A DNA stretch of 64,000 nt, taken from positions 372,001-436,000 of the forward strand of contig NZ_LR215047.1 of assembly GCF_900660715.1 (NCBI RefSeq). The letters are read 5' to 3'. This stretch comes from Metamycoplasma arthritidis. GTDB taxonomy: Bacteria > Bacillota_I > Bacilli_A > Mycoplasmatales > Metamycoplasmataceae. Under the pieces are notes generated by a model. That model was not told where the DNA came from. It was given only the letters and a program-made list of their open reading frames with translations, and searched no databases. Position 1 is the first letter of the stretch. Every line of letters starts with the position of its first letter. Position numbers and translations under genes: made by a program. Positions 42,801 through 54,800 of this stretch are shown here, piece after piece.

Positions 42801-45800
42801 TAATTTTATCTTCATATTCTTTAGACGCACTAAAAGGGTCCAGTCCGTTAACTAAGGAATTAAGTTCGCCGTATAGATCTTGGGCTTTAATTGCAAGATT
42901 TTTTGCTCTTTCATCTTGTGATTGTTTAAGTTTTAATTTTTCTTCTTTAAGCTTTTCTAATAATTCATCAATTTCAGTGATTTTATCATTAATTTTCTTT
43001 GTATTTACACTGTCATTTTTTAAATCGTCTTCAAGTAGATTCTTTAGATTATTATCTTTTAGAGCGTTAAGTGTAGTTTCGGCTTCATTAAGTGCATTTT
43101 CTTTTGTTGAATCATTATTTTCCTTAGCAATTACTTCATTAGCTTTTTTAATAGCATCTTGAATATTTTTAAGTGCCTCTTCGGTTTTTGTATTGTTGGT
43201 TTTCTTTTTGATTTCAATTTGAGCTTTATTATCATTATATTTTGTAATTAAACTATTGATAAGAGTTTCAAGTGCTTGAATTTTTGGGTTAAGTTGATTT
43301 TGTGATTCAGTTTGCAATTTATTAATTGATTGTTTTTGCGTTTCTTTATCAACTATAGCTTTATCAATAACAGCTTTTAACGTTTCATTAGCATCTTCTT
43401 TAGCTTTGAGATCGCTTTGTTTTGTTAGTTCATCATCAGCATCGTTTAATGATTTTGTGATTTTTCTAATTTCATCGTTAATTTTTTCTAAATTCTCAGC
43501 TTCTGTTTTAGTTAAAGCATCTAATTTAGTTTTTGCATCTTGAATTTTTGAGGTTAAATCGCCCAATTCAGTTTGCACTTTAGATTTATTAGTTTTATCT
43601 TTTGATAAGGCATTTAAAGTGCTTTCTAAAGCACCTTTAGCTACGCCGGCTTGAGTTAAAGCATCTGTTAAGTTTTTAATTTTATTGGAATTTGTATCTT
43701 CTAATTTGGTTGCGTCATTTATTTTGTTTTTAGCTTCCATTGATTTAGTAATTGCTTCATCTGTCAATGCTTTATTTTGAGCCTTTTTAGTAGCTAGTGC
43801 AGTTTCTTTATCTTGAAGTGTTGTAGTAGCATTTTGAACAGCAGTTTTTAAAGCACTAAAGTTAGTATTAGTGCCTTCAATAATCTTAGGATCTTTAACT
43901 CTTTCGCTTTCGTTATTATCTTTTGTATTATTAGCGTTTGTTATTGCTATTTTTAGTCTATTAATTTCGTTCTCTAAACTATCAACATCATCTTGGTTAA
44001 TATTGTTTGTAATTTCATTTTGACTAGCCAATGCTTCAGTTGCCATTTTATATTTTTCATTAAGCTCAGTAATTTTATCTTCAATTGATTTTAGTTTATT
44101 TTTGGCTACTGCAATATTTGCAATAATAGTGTTTAATTGCGTTTCGAGAGCTTTAGTACTATTGTAAAGTGTTTCAATAGTGTCTTTTTTTTCAAATTTT
44201 GATATTTCTTCTAGCAACTTTTTAACTTTGCCAAATAACTTATCGTTATCGGAAGTGGTACCGATTTTTTCTAGTAATGAATCTAACTTTGTTTCAGTAT
44301 CAGCGCTTTTTAATTCGTTTTCAATTGATTCTATTTGTTCTTTTAGTGTATCAAAATCACTTTGAAGTCTATTTTTAGTTTCTTGAATTTTTAATCTAGC
44401 TTGACTAGCTTTTTGTTTAGCTACTTCTTTTAGTTCTTCAAGGTTTTTGTAAGCTTCTTCTAAATGTTTATTAGTTTTTAATCTAGTTGCAGGGCTCTTA
44501 GCATTTAGAAAGCCATTTTCAGCTTCAAGTTCTGTAACTTTAGTTTCAACAAGAGAGATTTTATCTTCATATTCTTTAGAAGCCTCAAAAGGATCTAGTT
44601 CGCTAACTAGAGAATTAAGTTCGTTGTATAGTTCCTTGGCTTTAGTTGCAAGTTCTTTTGCTTTTTCGTCATCGGTTTCTTTTTGTTTGGTTTCAGCTTT
44701 AACAAGATCTTTTTCTTTTTGTTCAATTTCTGCTAATTTTTCAATAATTTTATTTTGATTTTCACTATCACCATTTAGTGAGTCTTTTTTAGCTTCAAGA
44801 TCTGCTTTTGATTTATCTAGTGCTTCTTTAGCTGAGCTAACTTTATTATCATCTTTAGGATCGGCGATTGCTTCATCAGCTAGTTTTTTAGCTTTATCAG
44901 CATCTTCGAGAAGTTTTTGAACTTCAGTATTATTTTTAGCAACTTCTGTTTCAAGTTCGGTTTGTTTATTTTTAAGGTCAGCTCTTGTTTCTTCTAATTT
45001 TTCAACAAGATCTTTAATTTTAGTTTCTGTATTTTGTTTTTTATTCTCGTCTTTAATACCTTTGATTTTTTCTTCTAGCTTTTTAATATCTTTTTCAATA
45101 TTTTTAATAGTTTCATCTAGGGTTTTATATTTATCTTTCTTATCATCAATAGTAGTGGCATTGTTAGCATCTGTTTTAGCTTTCTCTAAGGTATTTTGAT
45201 GTTCTGATATTTTATTATTAATATCATCTATGATCGCTTTATCATTTTCTAGTTCTTTTTTAAGAGATTCTTGTTTAGTTTTAGCCTCTAAAAGAGCACT
45301 TGCAATGTCACTTACAAGTTGTTTAGCTATTTTCTTATGTTTTGATTCAACAGCATCAGTCAAGGCACTAATACTATTAGCATTTTCTTGCAATGTTTCT
45401 AGGTTTGCAATATTGGCTTCTAATCCTGGTAGGTTTTTACTATTAAAATTATTTTGAACTTCAGCGACAAGTTCTTGTAATTTTTGTCGTGCTATTTTAA
45501 TCTTATTTTCAATTTCAGTGTCTGATTCTGAAATTTTCTTGGCAATGTTTTCTTGAATTTGTTTTGCTTTTTTGTGTGCTGTGTCTAAGGCATCAAGTTC
45601 GGCTTTTAGTTGAGTTTCTTTTTTAGCGTTTTTAATCTCTTCTTTAACATTTTTTGCCTCATCTAATTGTTCTTTTAGATCTTCTAAAGTTTTAGCTAGT
45701 TCTGTTTGCTTAGGGCTTGCTTCTTTTAGCTGGCTGTCACCTTTTAAGCTTAAGATTTCTAGATTTTTGGTAATCTTTTCTATTTTTTCACGTAAAGATT

Positions 45801-47643
45801 CTATTATTTTCTTTTCTTGTTCTTGACGTTCTTTTTCTTCTTTAAGTTTTTCTAATTTTACATTTGCCTCAAGTTCTAATTTAGCAATATCTTCTAGCAA
45901 TTTTTTAACTTTATTTTCAGCTTCGGTATACTGAGCATTTTTGGCAGAAGTTTCAAGCGCTTTAGTTTCGGTTTTTAGTTCACTTAGTTCTTTAATTGCA
46001 TTTTGAAGAGCAGGTATATTATTAATTGTTGAAACATCTTCAATTGTTTTTTTAATAGCATCAAACTTGCCTTGTTTTTGTTTAAGCTCGGCGTCAATTT
46101 TAGCTTTTTCTTGTTTCTTTGACTCTAATCTTTTTTTAGCATCTTCAAGAGTTTTGGTAGCGGTTTCAAGAGATTTTTCTAGCGCACCGTAAATCGGTTT
46201 TACTAGTTCTTTTTCTTTTAATGCTTCATATTTAGCTAAGGATGTTGAAGCATTTGAAATTGCAGTTTCTAGTTTAGAAATTGCTAAAGGAAGCGTATTT
46301 TCATCGTTAGCTTTTTTAGTATCTTCTGTAGCAGATACAAGAGCACTATATGCTTTTTCAAGTTCAACTTTAGCTAGTTCTTGTTCCTTCTTTTGATTAA
46401 ATAATTCATTTAATTTATCAAGAGCAGTTTGTGCTAATTTTTTAGCATTTAAGGCTTTATCTTCATATTCTAAAAGAGTAGCATCAGCTGCTTTTTTGGC
46501 AAGGTCAGTAGCATCTTGAATATCTTTTTCAATTTCATTTTTTAGCTTGTTAAAATCACTATCTTCACTTTGTAAAGTTAGTTTATTTACTTCTAATAAA
46601 TCTTGGTTGACTTTTGTAACTAGGGCATCAATTTTTTGCTTAAGTTCTTCGTTTTCTTTTTCGATTTGCTCTTGTTTCTGCTTTCCTTTTTCTAAAGTAC
46701 TTTCTGCTTCTTTAATAGCATCTTCTAGTTTTTTAGAAAGTTCATCTAAACCTTTAGAATTAGCTTGCTCTTTTATCTCTTTAGCTGTTTCGATATCTTT
46801 TTTAAGTGATTCTAAAGCGTTAGGAAGTGTACTGATATTTTTGGCATCGTCAACAGCTTTTTTAGATTTTTCAAGATCTTGAATTTTTTCTTTGGCAAGT
46901 TTTTCTAGCTCTTCTGGGCTTTTTTCTAATAAACGTTTTTGTAGTTTGTTAATGGCATCTTTGATTTTTAAATTAGCATCATTTAGTTTTTTAGCATCTT
47001 CTACTAATCTTGAGTTAAGTAGCTGCTCTTGTAATGCTTCGCTTGTATTTTTTAAATCTTTTAACTTGTTAATCAATTTTTGAATTTCCAAAGTTAAATC
47101 ACCAACATTAGGAACTTTTGCTAAAGTTTCTTCAATTTCTTTGAGTAAGTTTTCAGTCTCTTTTTTAAGCTTAGTTTCTTTTTCTTCTAATTCTTTTAGT
47201 TTATCTTTAGATTCTTTTAAGGCTTCTTTAGACAGATCAATGGTTGTAGCAAGTTCTTCTGCCAAAGCTTTTAACTCTGGTAGTTTTTTAATTTCGCCTA
47301 AATAAGCTTCTGCCAACGGAATTAAACGCACAAAATCACTAATAACTTCGGTTAGATCACGGCTGTTATTAGCTTTTTTAGCGTTTTTAATAGTAATTTT
47401 TAGCGCTTCTAAAATTTTTCAAGCCTCTGATTTTAGATTTTGTTTGTGACTGTCACGAATAGCTTCAATTTTTTTCTCAAGCTCGCTAATGTCTTGAACT
47501 TCAGGAAGTTTATTGTTATCCTTACCTTTTTTAGATTCTTTGCTATGCGAATATAGCACACCAGAAATAGTTCCAGCCGCTAAAAGTGCCGCTGTTGCTG
47601 AAAGAGCAATAATGGCAATTTTTTTCTTTTTTGCATGACTCAT
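39865..47643 (-). CDS. Giant membrane-anchored coiled-coil surface protein C
   Basis: 2592 residues, inverted relative to the other members. The signal anchor (MSHAKKKKIAIIALSATAAL...) and the linker with SKESKKGK match gene E more closely than A, B or D. The coiled coil contains two full modules starting VSELDPFEASKEYEDKI (near 44600) and VNGLDPFSASKEYEDKI (near 42840), about 585 residues apart, each running to an IG...K.F segment. The last ~370 residues are specific to this copy and Trp-rich (TGA codons), ending SELINLHDFV. GGAGAAAA precedes the ATG by about 20 bases. It has its own T14 promoter. Probably a surface antigen or adhesin; function unproven. Confidence 0.8.
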
Positions 47644-47714
47644 GATTAATAATTTTTTGTTTTCTCCTATTTTTAATAACTAAAAATTAATTAATTTTGA
47701 ACTTTAAAATTTGT

Positions 47715-47745
47715 CTTAAAAACGATGTAGCGAAAGGTTTTTAGG
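47715..47745 (-). promoter_or_regulatory. Conserved 5'-leader stem-loop of gene C
   Basis: On the minus strand CTAAAAAC / GTTTTTAAG pair around a loop with CTTTCGCTACATC. Next to the A5/T5 part the pair is C-G, where gene D has G-C: a compensatory change. Confidence 0.6.
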
Positions 47746-47760
47746 CAAATAATGCAAGTC

Positions 47761-47788
47761 ATTTTACAAAAAAAAAAAAAACAACCAA
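47761..47788 (-). promoter_or_regulatory. Predicted phase-variable promoter of gene C, T14 spacer
   Basis: Minus strand: TTGGTT (47788-47783), G, T14 (47781-47768), G, TAAAAT (47766-47761); 16-bp spacer. The CCACCACTTTGG context matches genes D and E. Confidence 0.65.
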
Positions 47789-47979
47789 AGTGGTGGTGTT
47801 TAGGGTTGATAGTACATATTAAAAGGAATTTTTAGACATTTTTATGTTTCAATATTGCCTTGTAAAAAATGAAAAAATTAAAAATAAATTTAAAGTATTC
47901 TTTTAAAGAATATAAAAATTTAATGTTTTGTTGCAGTTTGCTTTTTATACAACTAAACAAAACCGTCTTAAATAAAAGA

Positions 47980-48021
47980 AAAAAGCGTGTTGTTTTTAAA
48001 AAATATTTAACACGCTTTTTT
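47980..48021 (-). terminator. Bidirectional-type terminator after the DnaI-like remnant
   Basis: A perfect stem AAAAAGCGTGTT / AACACGCTTTTT with T runs on both strands lies 12 bp past the stop at 48033. The region 47789-47979 shows no other feature. Confidence 0.75.
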
Positions 48022-48032
48022 AATTTTGAATT

Positions 48033-49018
48033 TTATGAAGATATTTTTTTCACAATTTCATCTAATTTATTGTAATATTCTTCAATTTTTTGGGTATTAG
48101 AATTATTATTTTCTTTTATAAAGTTTTCAATTTCACTCTTAATTCTGTTAAATTCTTTTCTTAAGGCTAAATCTTTATATTTAGTACCACCAGGATTTTC
48201 TTTATACATATATGTTCCAACTTCTAATCTTTTTAGAAGTGTTTCTATTCATAGTGAACGAAGAGTTTTTGTAGGATTTAAATAATCTTTTAAACTTTCA
48301 ACATTTTGAAGATCAATAGTATGTTTTTTACTATCTGAGTCGGTGATATTAATCTTTCCATCCATTACATACATTTTTCTAAGATAATCGCTACTATTGA
48401 TTGAATTTTTTAAACAATTAGAAATATCAACACTTTTTAGGCCGTCGCTACTATTTACAATCGCAAAAAAGTTATGTTTTTTACTACTACTATCAAAACT
48501 ATAAAGAAAATGGATATTTTTGTAAGTAAAGGCCGAGATTGACGTTTTAGTTTTTAAAAAATCTTTATTCAAAATTTTTGCCATTGGATCATCGCTAATA
48601 TGAGTTGCATTTTCATCCATGACTAATTCATATTTATTTGAATTAAATTTAACTCTGAACAAACCGGTTTTGAAATTATTCGCTGAAGAAGAACTTTTTT
48701 CTTTAAATTTTTCAAAAATGTATCAATAATCCTTCACTTTAAAGAAATTAGAGCCGTTTAGACCCAAATTATAACTGTCAATATTTCCACTTGGATTTAC
48801 ATATAATTTTCAATCTGGTTCTTTATTATTTTTAATTAAATAATTGTAGTATTTTTGCAAATAATTCATTCCTGCAATAATTTGTTTATTGTTTAAGTCC
48901 AAAAAAGAGATCAGTTCTAAAATCTTTGGATGATTAAGAATAATGTTTTTTCTTCTTTGGCGTCAAAACTTTTACTAGTTAAATTTTTAAGTGCATTATC
49001 TAAAAGCTCTTTTTCCAT
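48033..49018 (-). pseudogene. DnaI-like N-terminal fragment joined to an unknown sequence, frameshifted
   Basis: The ATG at 49018 gives MEKELLDNALKNLTSKSFDAKEEK and then leaves frame; the next frame continues NIILNHPKILELISFLDL, then QIIAGMNYLQKYYNYLI and WKLYVNPSGNIDSYNLG. The shift is one A too few in an A6 run near 48950. This part resembles the N-terminal domain of the helicase loader DnaI as I remember it from mycoplasmas, but no P-loop ATPase follows. Instead an unknown Ser/Lys/Asn-rich sequence runs to TAA at 48033 (ending LDEIVKKISS, about 300 residues after the shift). It may be a rearranged dnaI fragment or an unrelated gene; moderate to low certainty. Confidence 0.45.
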
Positions 49019-49276
49019 TGCATTAATCTTTCTTATTTTTTAATTATTCCAATTGCTATCGTTACTTAATTCAAGTATTTTATTTTCGTGAGTTTTAAAT
49101 TTGGAGAAACTAAATTCTTCAGTTTTAGAACAAAACAATAATAATTTGGGAAATAACTAATAAAAACAAGAATTTTTGTTTTTTCTCATGTAATCTAATC
49201 AACTATTAATCCATTTAAATAATTAATACTTTTGAAATAAATAATCTATTATTTTTTTGAATTTATGATAATTTTT

Positions 49277-49310
49277 TATAAAATTTCTTGGTTACTTTTA
49301 TTAGAAGTAA
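49277..49310 (+). promoter_or_regulatory. Diverged relative of the T-tract promoter
   Basis: T6 then TATAAAAT (49277-49284), followed by a TTACTT / AAGTAA stem (49292-49310). The layout matches the phase-variable promoters, but the T tract is short and no -35 box is clear. The rest of 49019-49363 shows nothing. Confidence 0.4.
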
Positions 49311-49363
49311 TTTAATCAAATATGTTTATTTTAATTAGAAATCGTTAAGGAAAGTTATATATA

Positions 49364-50089
49364 ATGAGAAAATCAAAGAAAACACTAAATTTAATAATGG
49401 CCAGTACTTTAGGCACTACTTTATTCGCTACTTCAGTAGTTGCAGCTTCTTGCCAAAAAACTGAAAAAAGCAATCTTAAACCTAAATTTCAAGAAAAAAG
49501 TGAATCAAAACCCGAAACACCAAAGCAAGATAGTCAATCAAAACAAACTAGACCTGACAATAATTCTAATAACGAGGAAAATACAGTTCCACAAGATCAA
49601 AATCCTCAGAATCCTCCAGCTCCTGATCTAAATGATAAAAACCATGAAAAATCTCCTGAAAATCCACAAGTTCCTATCCCTAATGAAGATCTTGATAAAA
49701 ATGAGGATCTAGATAATAATAAAGAAGATACAAAGCCAAAAATTAATAGAAAATCAATAACCGAAGAAGAAAAAGAAAAAAATAGAGCTTTTCTAAAAAC
49801 TACTCAAGAAAAAGCCAATGAATTTTCAAAAAGAATAGAAGAATACAGAAAAAATTCCAATAAAAGTGAAAAAGAAGAATCAATTAAAAGCCTTTTATTT
49901 CAAATTGTTGAAGAATATAACAAAGTAAATGATGCTTACAAAGAATTTACTTCAAAATATTACGATGAATCATTAGAAGATGAATTTTTTTCTTTATTGT
50001 TAAAACTAGATTTTCAAATTAAATGAGTTCAATCAATTATTAATAAAGATGACGATGAAGAAGATACTTTTCTTAAGAAAAATAATTAG
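49364..50089 (+). CDS. Lipoprotein with Pro/Asn-rich linker and helical C-terminus
   Basis: 241 residues. The signal peptide MRKSKKTLNLIMASTLGTT..VVAASC ends at Cys30 and is nearly the same as in the lipoproteins at 26190 and 27119. A disordered Pro/Asn/Gln/Lys segment (about 31-125) leads to a Lys/Glu-rich helical domain (126-230) with one TGA-Trp, ending DDDEEDTFLKKNN. No family recognised. The signal peptide kinship places it in the same variable surface-lipoprotein set, but its promoter lacks the long T tract. Confidence 0.75.
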
Positions 50090-50246
50090 TTAAAAGCATT
50101 TGATTTAAGTTAATTTTTATGTTTTTTTAACTTTAGAATCATTTTTTTCTTAAAAAAAATGTATTAATTTAGTCAATAATAAGAGCCACTTGAAAAAACA
50201 CTAATCAAAAAATATGCAAGTTTAAAATAAGGAATTTTTATATAAA

Positions 50247-51187
50247 ATGAAGAAATCAAAAAAGATACCAAAGCTATTGGTAAGTTTCGCTACTACTTTG
50301 TTCGCAACTTCAATAATTGCTGTTTCTTGTGACAAAACAAAAAATCCAGAAGCTCCAGATAAAAAGCAAGATACACCAAAACAAGACATTCCACAAAACC
50401 CTGATAAAAAAGAAAATCAAAACCTTAATCCAAATAATAAGCAACAAAATACCCCGCAAAATCCAAATAGCAAAGAAGATCAAAAACCACAGGCCCCTGA
50501 AAATACAGAAATTGAAAAACAAAATCCAAAAAAGCAAGATAAGGATCAAAATCAAGATAATAAGAAAGACCAACAACAAAAAGATCAACAGCAAGAAGAT
50601 CCTAAAACTCAAAACGATAAAGAAAACCAACAAGAACAACAAGATTCAAACAAAGACAAAGATGACGAAGAGAAAAATCAATACATTGATGAAAACGAAA
50701 GGGAGGCAAATAATCTTATAAGTAAACTAGAAAAAAATAAAAGCATTTCTGATTCGAATTATGAAACTCTTCGTGAAGATCTAAAAGGGCTTTTAAAATT
50801 AATTGGAAAACTAAAAGAAATAACTAAAGGCTGAGAAAATAAAAATATAAATGAAGAATTAAAAACAAAATATCAAAAATGAATTGAAAAATTGGAAACA
50901 CAAAAAAACAATTTTGAAGACTTAATCAAATATTATTCATTTTTGGATTATGCTGAAGGAAAGAAAGAATCCTACATTGAAATATTAGAGTCAAAAAATA
51001 AAACATACTTAAATTTTATTTTGCCAGATGCTAAAGAATTACTTCAAGACGCCAAAAGTTTATTAACAGAAAAAAGTGAAACAATTCATAAGAAATTCGA
51101 AGAAAAGTTTAAAAAATTAATTTCAGAATTAGAAGAATTGATAAAAAAATTGAAAAAGAACTTGAAAATTCTGCAGATCCAAAATAA
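50247..51187 (+). CDS. Gln/Lys-rich lipoprotein with a C-terminal frameshift
   Basis: The signal peptide ends at Cys28 (SIIAVSC). A long Gln/Asn/Lys/Asp-rich, Pro-spaced region follows (about 30-150), then a helical domain with two TGA-Trp. As given, the frame runs to 51272 (341 residues) and passes straight through a terminator hairpin. With one more A in the A7 run at 51143-51149 the frame would read IKKIEKELENSADPK and stop at TAA 51185-51187, just before that terminator (313 residues), which is surely the ancestral end and is the end given here. Slippage or a sequencing error. Same general type as the preceding lipoprotein gene, 158 bp upstream. Confidence 0.7.
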
Positions 51188-51221
51188 TAAATACATATTT
51201 AAAACAAAAAAGTTCTATTCT

Positions 51222-51247
51222 AAATGCCAAATATTCGGCATTTTTTT
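51222..51247 (+). terminator. Intrinsic terminator after the Gln/Lys-rich lipoprotein
   Basis: AAATGCC / GGCATTT, perfect 7 bp, 8-base loop, then T7. It lies inside the frameshifted reading frame, which argues that frame is not native. Confidence 0.8.
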
Positions 51248-51694
51248 ATTAGTAAATTGGGCAATAATATAATTAAAAAAGAAGGCATTTCAAAAATCTT
51301 CCTTATATAAATTATTTAAAATATAAATGCTGATTTGTTAATTTCATTTTAAAATTCCCTAGCAATAAACATTAAAAAAATTACTCAAAAATCTAATTAA
51401 ATACAAAAATAATTTGTTTAATTAATGGAGGACGCCAAAAAATAACAGGTTTTAAAATAACTGTGATTTAGTTCTGCTTCATTTTTGATATTAAATATGT
51501 AATTGTAAATCTTTGAATTTATTTTTCTTTTTTATTGAAAAATGGATAATAGAAAATACAGGACATTACAATTATTAACCTTTATTTTGATCGTTTGAAA
51601 AATAAAATTAATCATTTTTATAAATTTATTCAAATACGTAAAAATCCCAAAAAACTAGTTTTTATATGTCGCTAATGGATGAAACGCTACCACT
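51248..51694. other. Intergenic region upstream of gene D
   Basis: Very AT-rich; no gene, RNA or repeat recognised until the T-tract promoter. Confidence 0.5.
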
Positions 51695-51723
51695 TTGGGC
51701 GTTTTTTTTTTTTTTTGTAAAAT
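51695..51723 (+). promoter_or_regulatory. Predicted phase-variable promoter of gene D, T15 spacer
   Basis: TTGGGC (51695-51700), G, T15 (51702-51716), G, TAAAAT (51718-51723); 17-bp spacer. AAACGC / GCGTTT just before the T tract could form a 6-bp hairpin. Confidence 0.65.
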
Positions 51724-51739
51724 GACTCGCATTACTTTA

Positions 51740-51774
51740 CTTAAAAAGCACTTTTCGCTACATCGCTTTTTAAG
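51740..51774 (+). promoter_or_regulatory. Conserved 5'-leader stem-loop of gene D
   Basis: Perfect 10-bp stem CTTAAAAAGC / GCTTTTTAAG with a 15-base loop containing TTTTCGCTACATC. The best-formed member of the set. Confidence 0.7.
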
Positions 51775-51844
51775 AAGTTTTCAGTATTCAAACATTAATT
51801 AATTTTTAAGTTATTAAAAATAGGAGAAATAAAAATTATTAATC

Positions 51845-54800
51845 ATGAGTCATGCTAAGAAAAAGAAAATTGCTATTATTGTGCTTGCTGGTGCCGCAGC
51901 GTTGTTAGCGGCCGGAACTATTTCAGGAGTGCTTTATACTCATCAAAGCGCTACTAAGAGATCCAAAAACAACGATAAAAAGCCTGAAATTCAGGATATT
52001 AGTGAGCTTGAAAAAAAGATTGAAGCTATTCGTGATAGTCACAAGCAAAATCTTAAAACTGAAGCGTGAAAAATTCTTGAAGCGCTTAAGATCACCATTA
52101 GAAATGAAAAAAAAGCTAATAATGTGTGCGATTTAAGTCAAGTTATTAGTGATTTTGAGCGGCTAATTCCTCTAGGGGATGCTTATTTAGTTGAACTTAA
52201 AAAGCTACCTGAGCTAAAAGCTTTAACCGATGAATTAGAAACCACTATTAACCTTGCCAAAGCAACTTTAGAGGAAGCTAAAACCAAACTAAAGGAATTG
52301 CAAGAAAAAGAAGCAAAATTTAAAGACGATACCAAAAAAATTCTAGAAGAAATTGAAAAAGCAATCGCTGAAGAGCCTAGCACCAGCGCTCCTTTAAAAA
52401 TACAAGCCTTAATTAATAGATTAAAAGATCTACAAAATGCTAGTGAAGCTTTGCAAAAAGAGTTAAATAATTACCGTTTAATTGAAGAGACTAAAAAACT
52501 AAGCGATGCTAATCTACAAATTAAAGATACCATTAACAAACTACAAGAAAAACTGGCTAAAGACCCAGATGAATTAAAAAAACTGACTGATGAAAAAATT
52601 AATAGTCTTAATAAATCTAAAAAAGATGTCCAAGATGCTAAGGATATTAACACGCTTCCTAACGCTCTAGAATCACTTAAAAAAGATCTTGATGCTGCTA
52701 AAAAACTAAAAGAGCAAACCGACGCTAATTCTTTAGCTGATCTTTCTAAAAAACTAGAGAATGCAATTAAAGATGCTAAAGAAACTTTAAAACAAGGTAG
52801 CGAAAAATTAGATAAAATAAAAAAAGCAAACGAAGAGCTAGTCAAAAGCATTGATACCTTAGTCCAAAAGATTGAAAACGATGCTAAAGAAGTTGATAAA
52901 CTAACGTCGCAAAGTGAAGACAGTGCTTTTGAAACGCTAAAACAAGCACTTGAAAAAGACATTCAAGATGCTACTAGCCTTGCCAAAAAAGCCGACGATG
53001 CAACTTTATTAGACTACGAAACAAAAGTCCTGGATGCTAAGAAAAAAGCACAAGAAGCATTAGATAAATTAAATGATTTATTTGCGCAGAAAAAAGCTCA
53101 AGAGCTAGCCAAAGCCGAATTAGAAAAAGAATATAGTAAATTAGCAAAAGCAATAGAGAATGCTAAAAAAGCCGACGATGAAAACACTCTTCCTTTAGCA
53201 ATTAGTAAATTAGAGAGTGCTATTTCTACGTCAACTACAACCATTGCAAAACACGATGCATTAAAAGATAAAGAACTTGTAAAACCAATCTATGATGCAT
53301 TAAAAGAAATCTTAGAAAAAGAAGCTCCAAAAACTCTTGAAGATGCTAAGAAAAAACTTGAAACCAAGATTCAAGAAAAAAGCAAAATTGACGCTGATCT
53401 TACTAAAAAAGAAGCTGAATTTAACACTATTAAAAACACCATTGACAGCTCTTCATCAGTCAACGATATTGCTGCAATTCAAAATGCTCAAAAATCATTA
53501 GAAGAGCTAAAAGAAGAAGTTAGGGCAATTAAACAATCTGCTCAAAACGCTAAATATCTAGAAGGCGAAAAAAGGGCTAGTGAATTGCTTAATAAAATTT
53601 CTGACTTAGAACTTACAACAAAGGCAAAATTAGAAAAAACTAAACAAGAAAAAGAACGCCAAGAACTAGAAAAAAAACTCATTGATTCATTGCGCAAAGA
53701 ACTTGAAAAAATTGCCAAGAATCTTAATACATTAGATTCGCAAGGTAAAGATCAACTATCGCAAACAGATCCTAAACAAACTGATTTGGCAAATACCCTT
53801 ACAAAACTAAAAGAATGATTAAAAGAAGCAGAGGACGCTACTAAAAAAGTTCAAGATGCTAAAAAAGAATCACAACTTAAAAATGAACTAAAAGCTCTTG
53901 AAGATGCAGCCAATAATGCTACTCAAACAAAGCAAAATATTGAAACTAAAATAACAGAATCAAATAAGGTAATCAAAGATCAAATTGACGCGGCTAAAGA
54001 AAACTTAAAAAACCTTAACAAAAAAGTTGAAAATGAATTTAAGGCTAAAAATCTTGATGCTTTAAAAGAAACAATCAAAGATATTGAAGCACTCCAAGAA
54101 GAAGCTAACAAAATTGAAAGTTTAGCTAAAACAATTCAATCAAAACATGAGCAAGATGCTGCTGATCTTTCAAAGAATGTAAGAGACGCTTTATTAGACA
54201 CTAAGAAAAAACAACAAGACCTCGAAAAAGAACTAGGTGATAAAGCCTTAGCAGAAAAAATCGCTAAAGATATAAAAGAGAAACAAGACCTACTTGATAA
54301 AGCAAAACAAGACGCTGACACCGCTAATACAATTGATGATAAAAAAGATCAATATGAAAAACTTGGCAAAAGCATCGAAAATGTTGAAAAAGAACTAGAA
54401 AAACTAAAAGAAGAAGCTAAAAAGCTACAAGAGCAAAATAATAAAGATGATATTGAAAACAAACTTAATGAATTAAATAAAAATCTTGAAGATGCTAAAA
54501 GCGATCTAGAAGAAAAAAATAAAGCTCTTGAACAAGAAAAGCAAAATAATGTCGATCAAACTAAACCACTACTAGATGAAGCTGATGAGGCTATTAAAAA
54601 AGCCGAAGACGCGATTAAAAATCCAAGCAACAAAGACAAAGTCAAAGAAGCACAAAACGCTTTAGAAAAAGCCAAAAAAGACCTTGAAGATCAAAAAGCC
54701 AAACCTGAAATTAATGGTGATTCTGAAACTAAAAAGTCAATTGATGACAAGCTTGTTGATATTAAAGATAAACAAGATAAATTAGCTGATGCTAAGCAAA

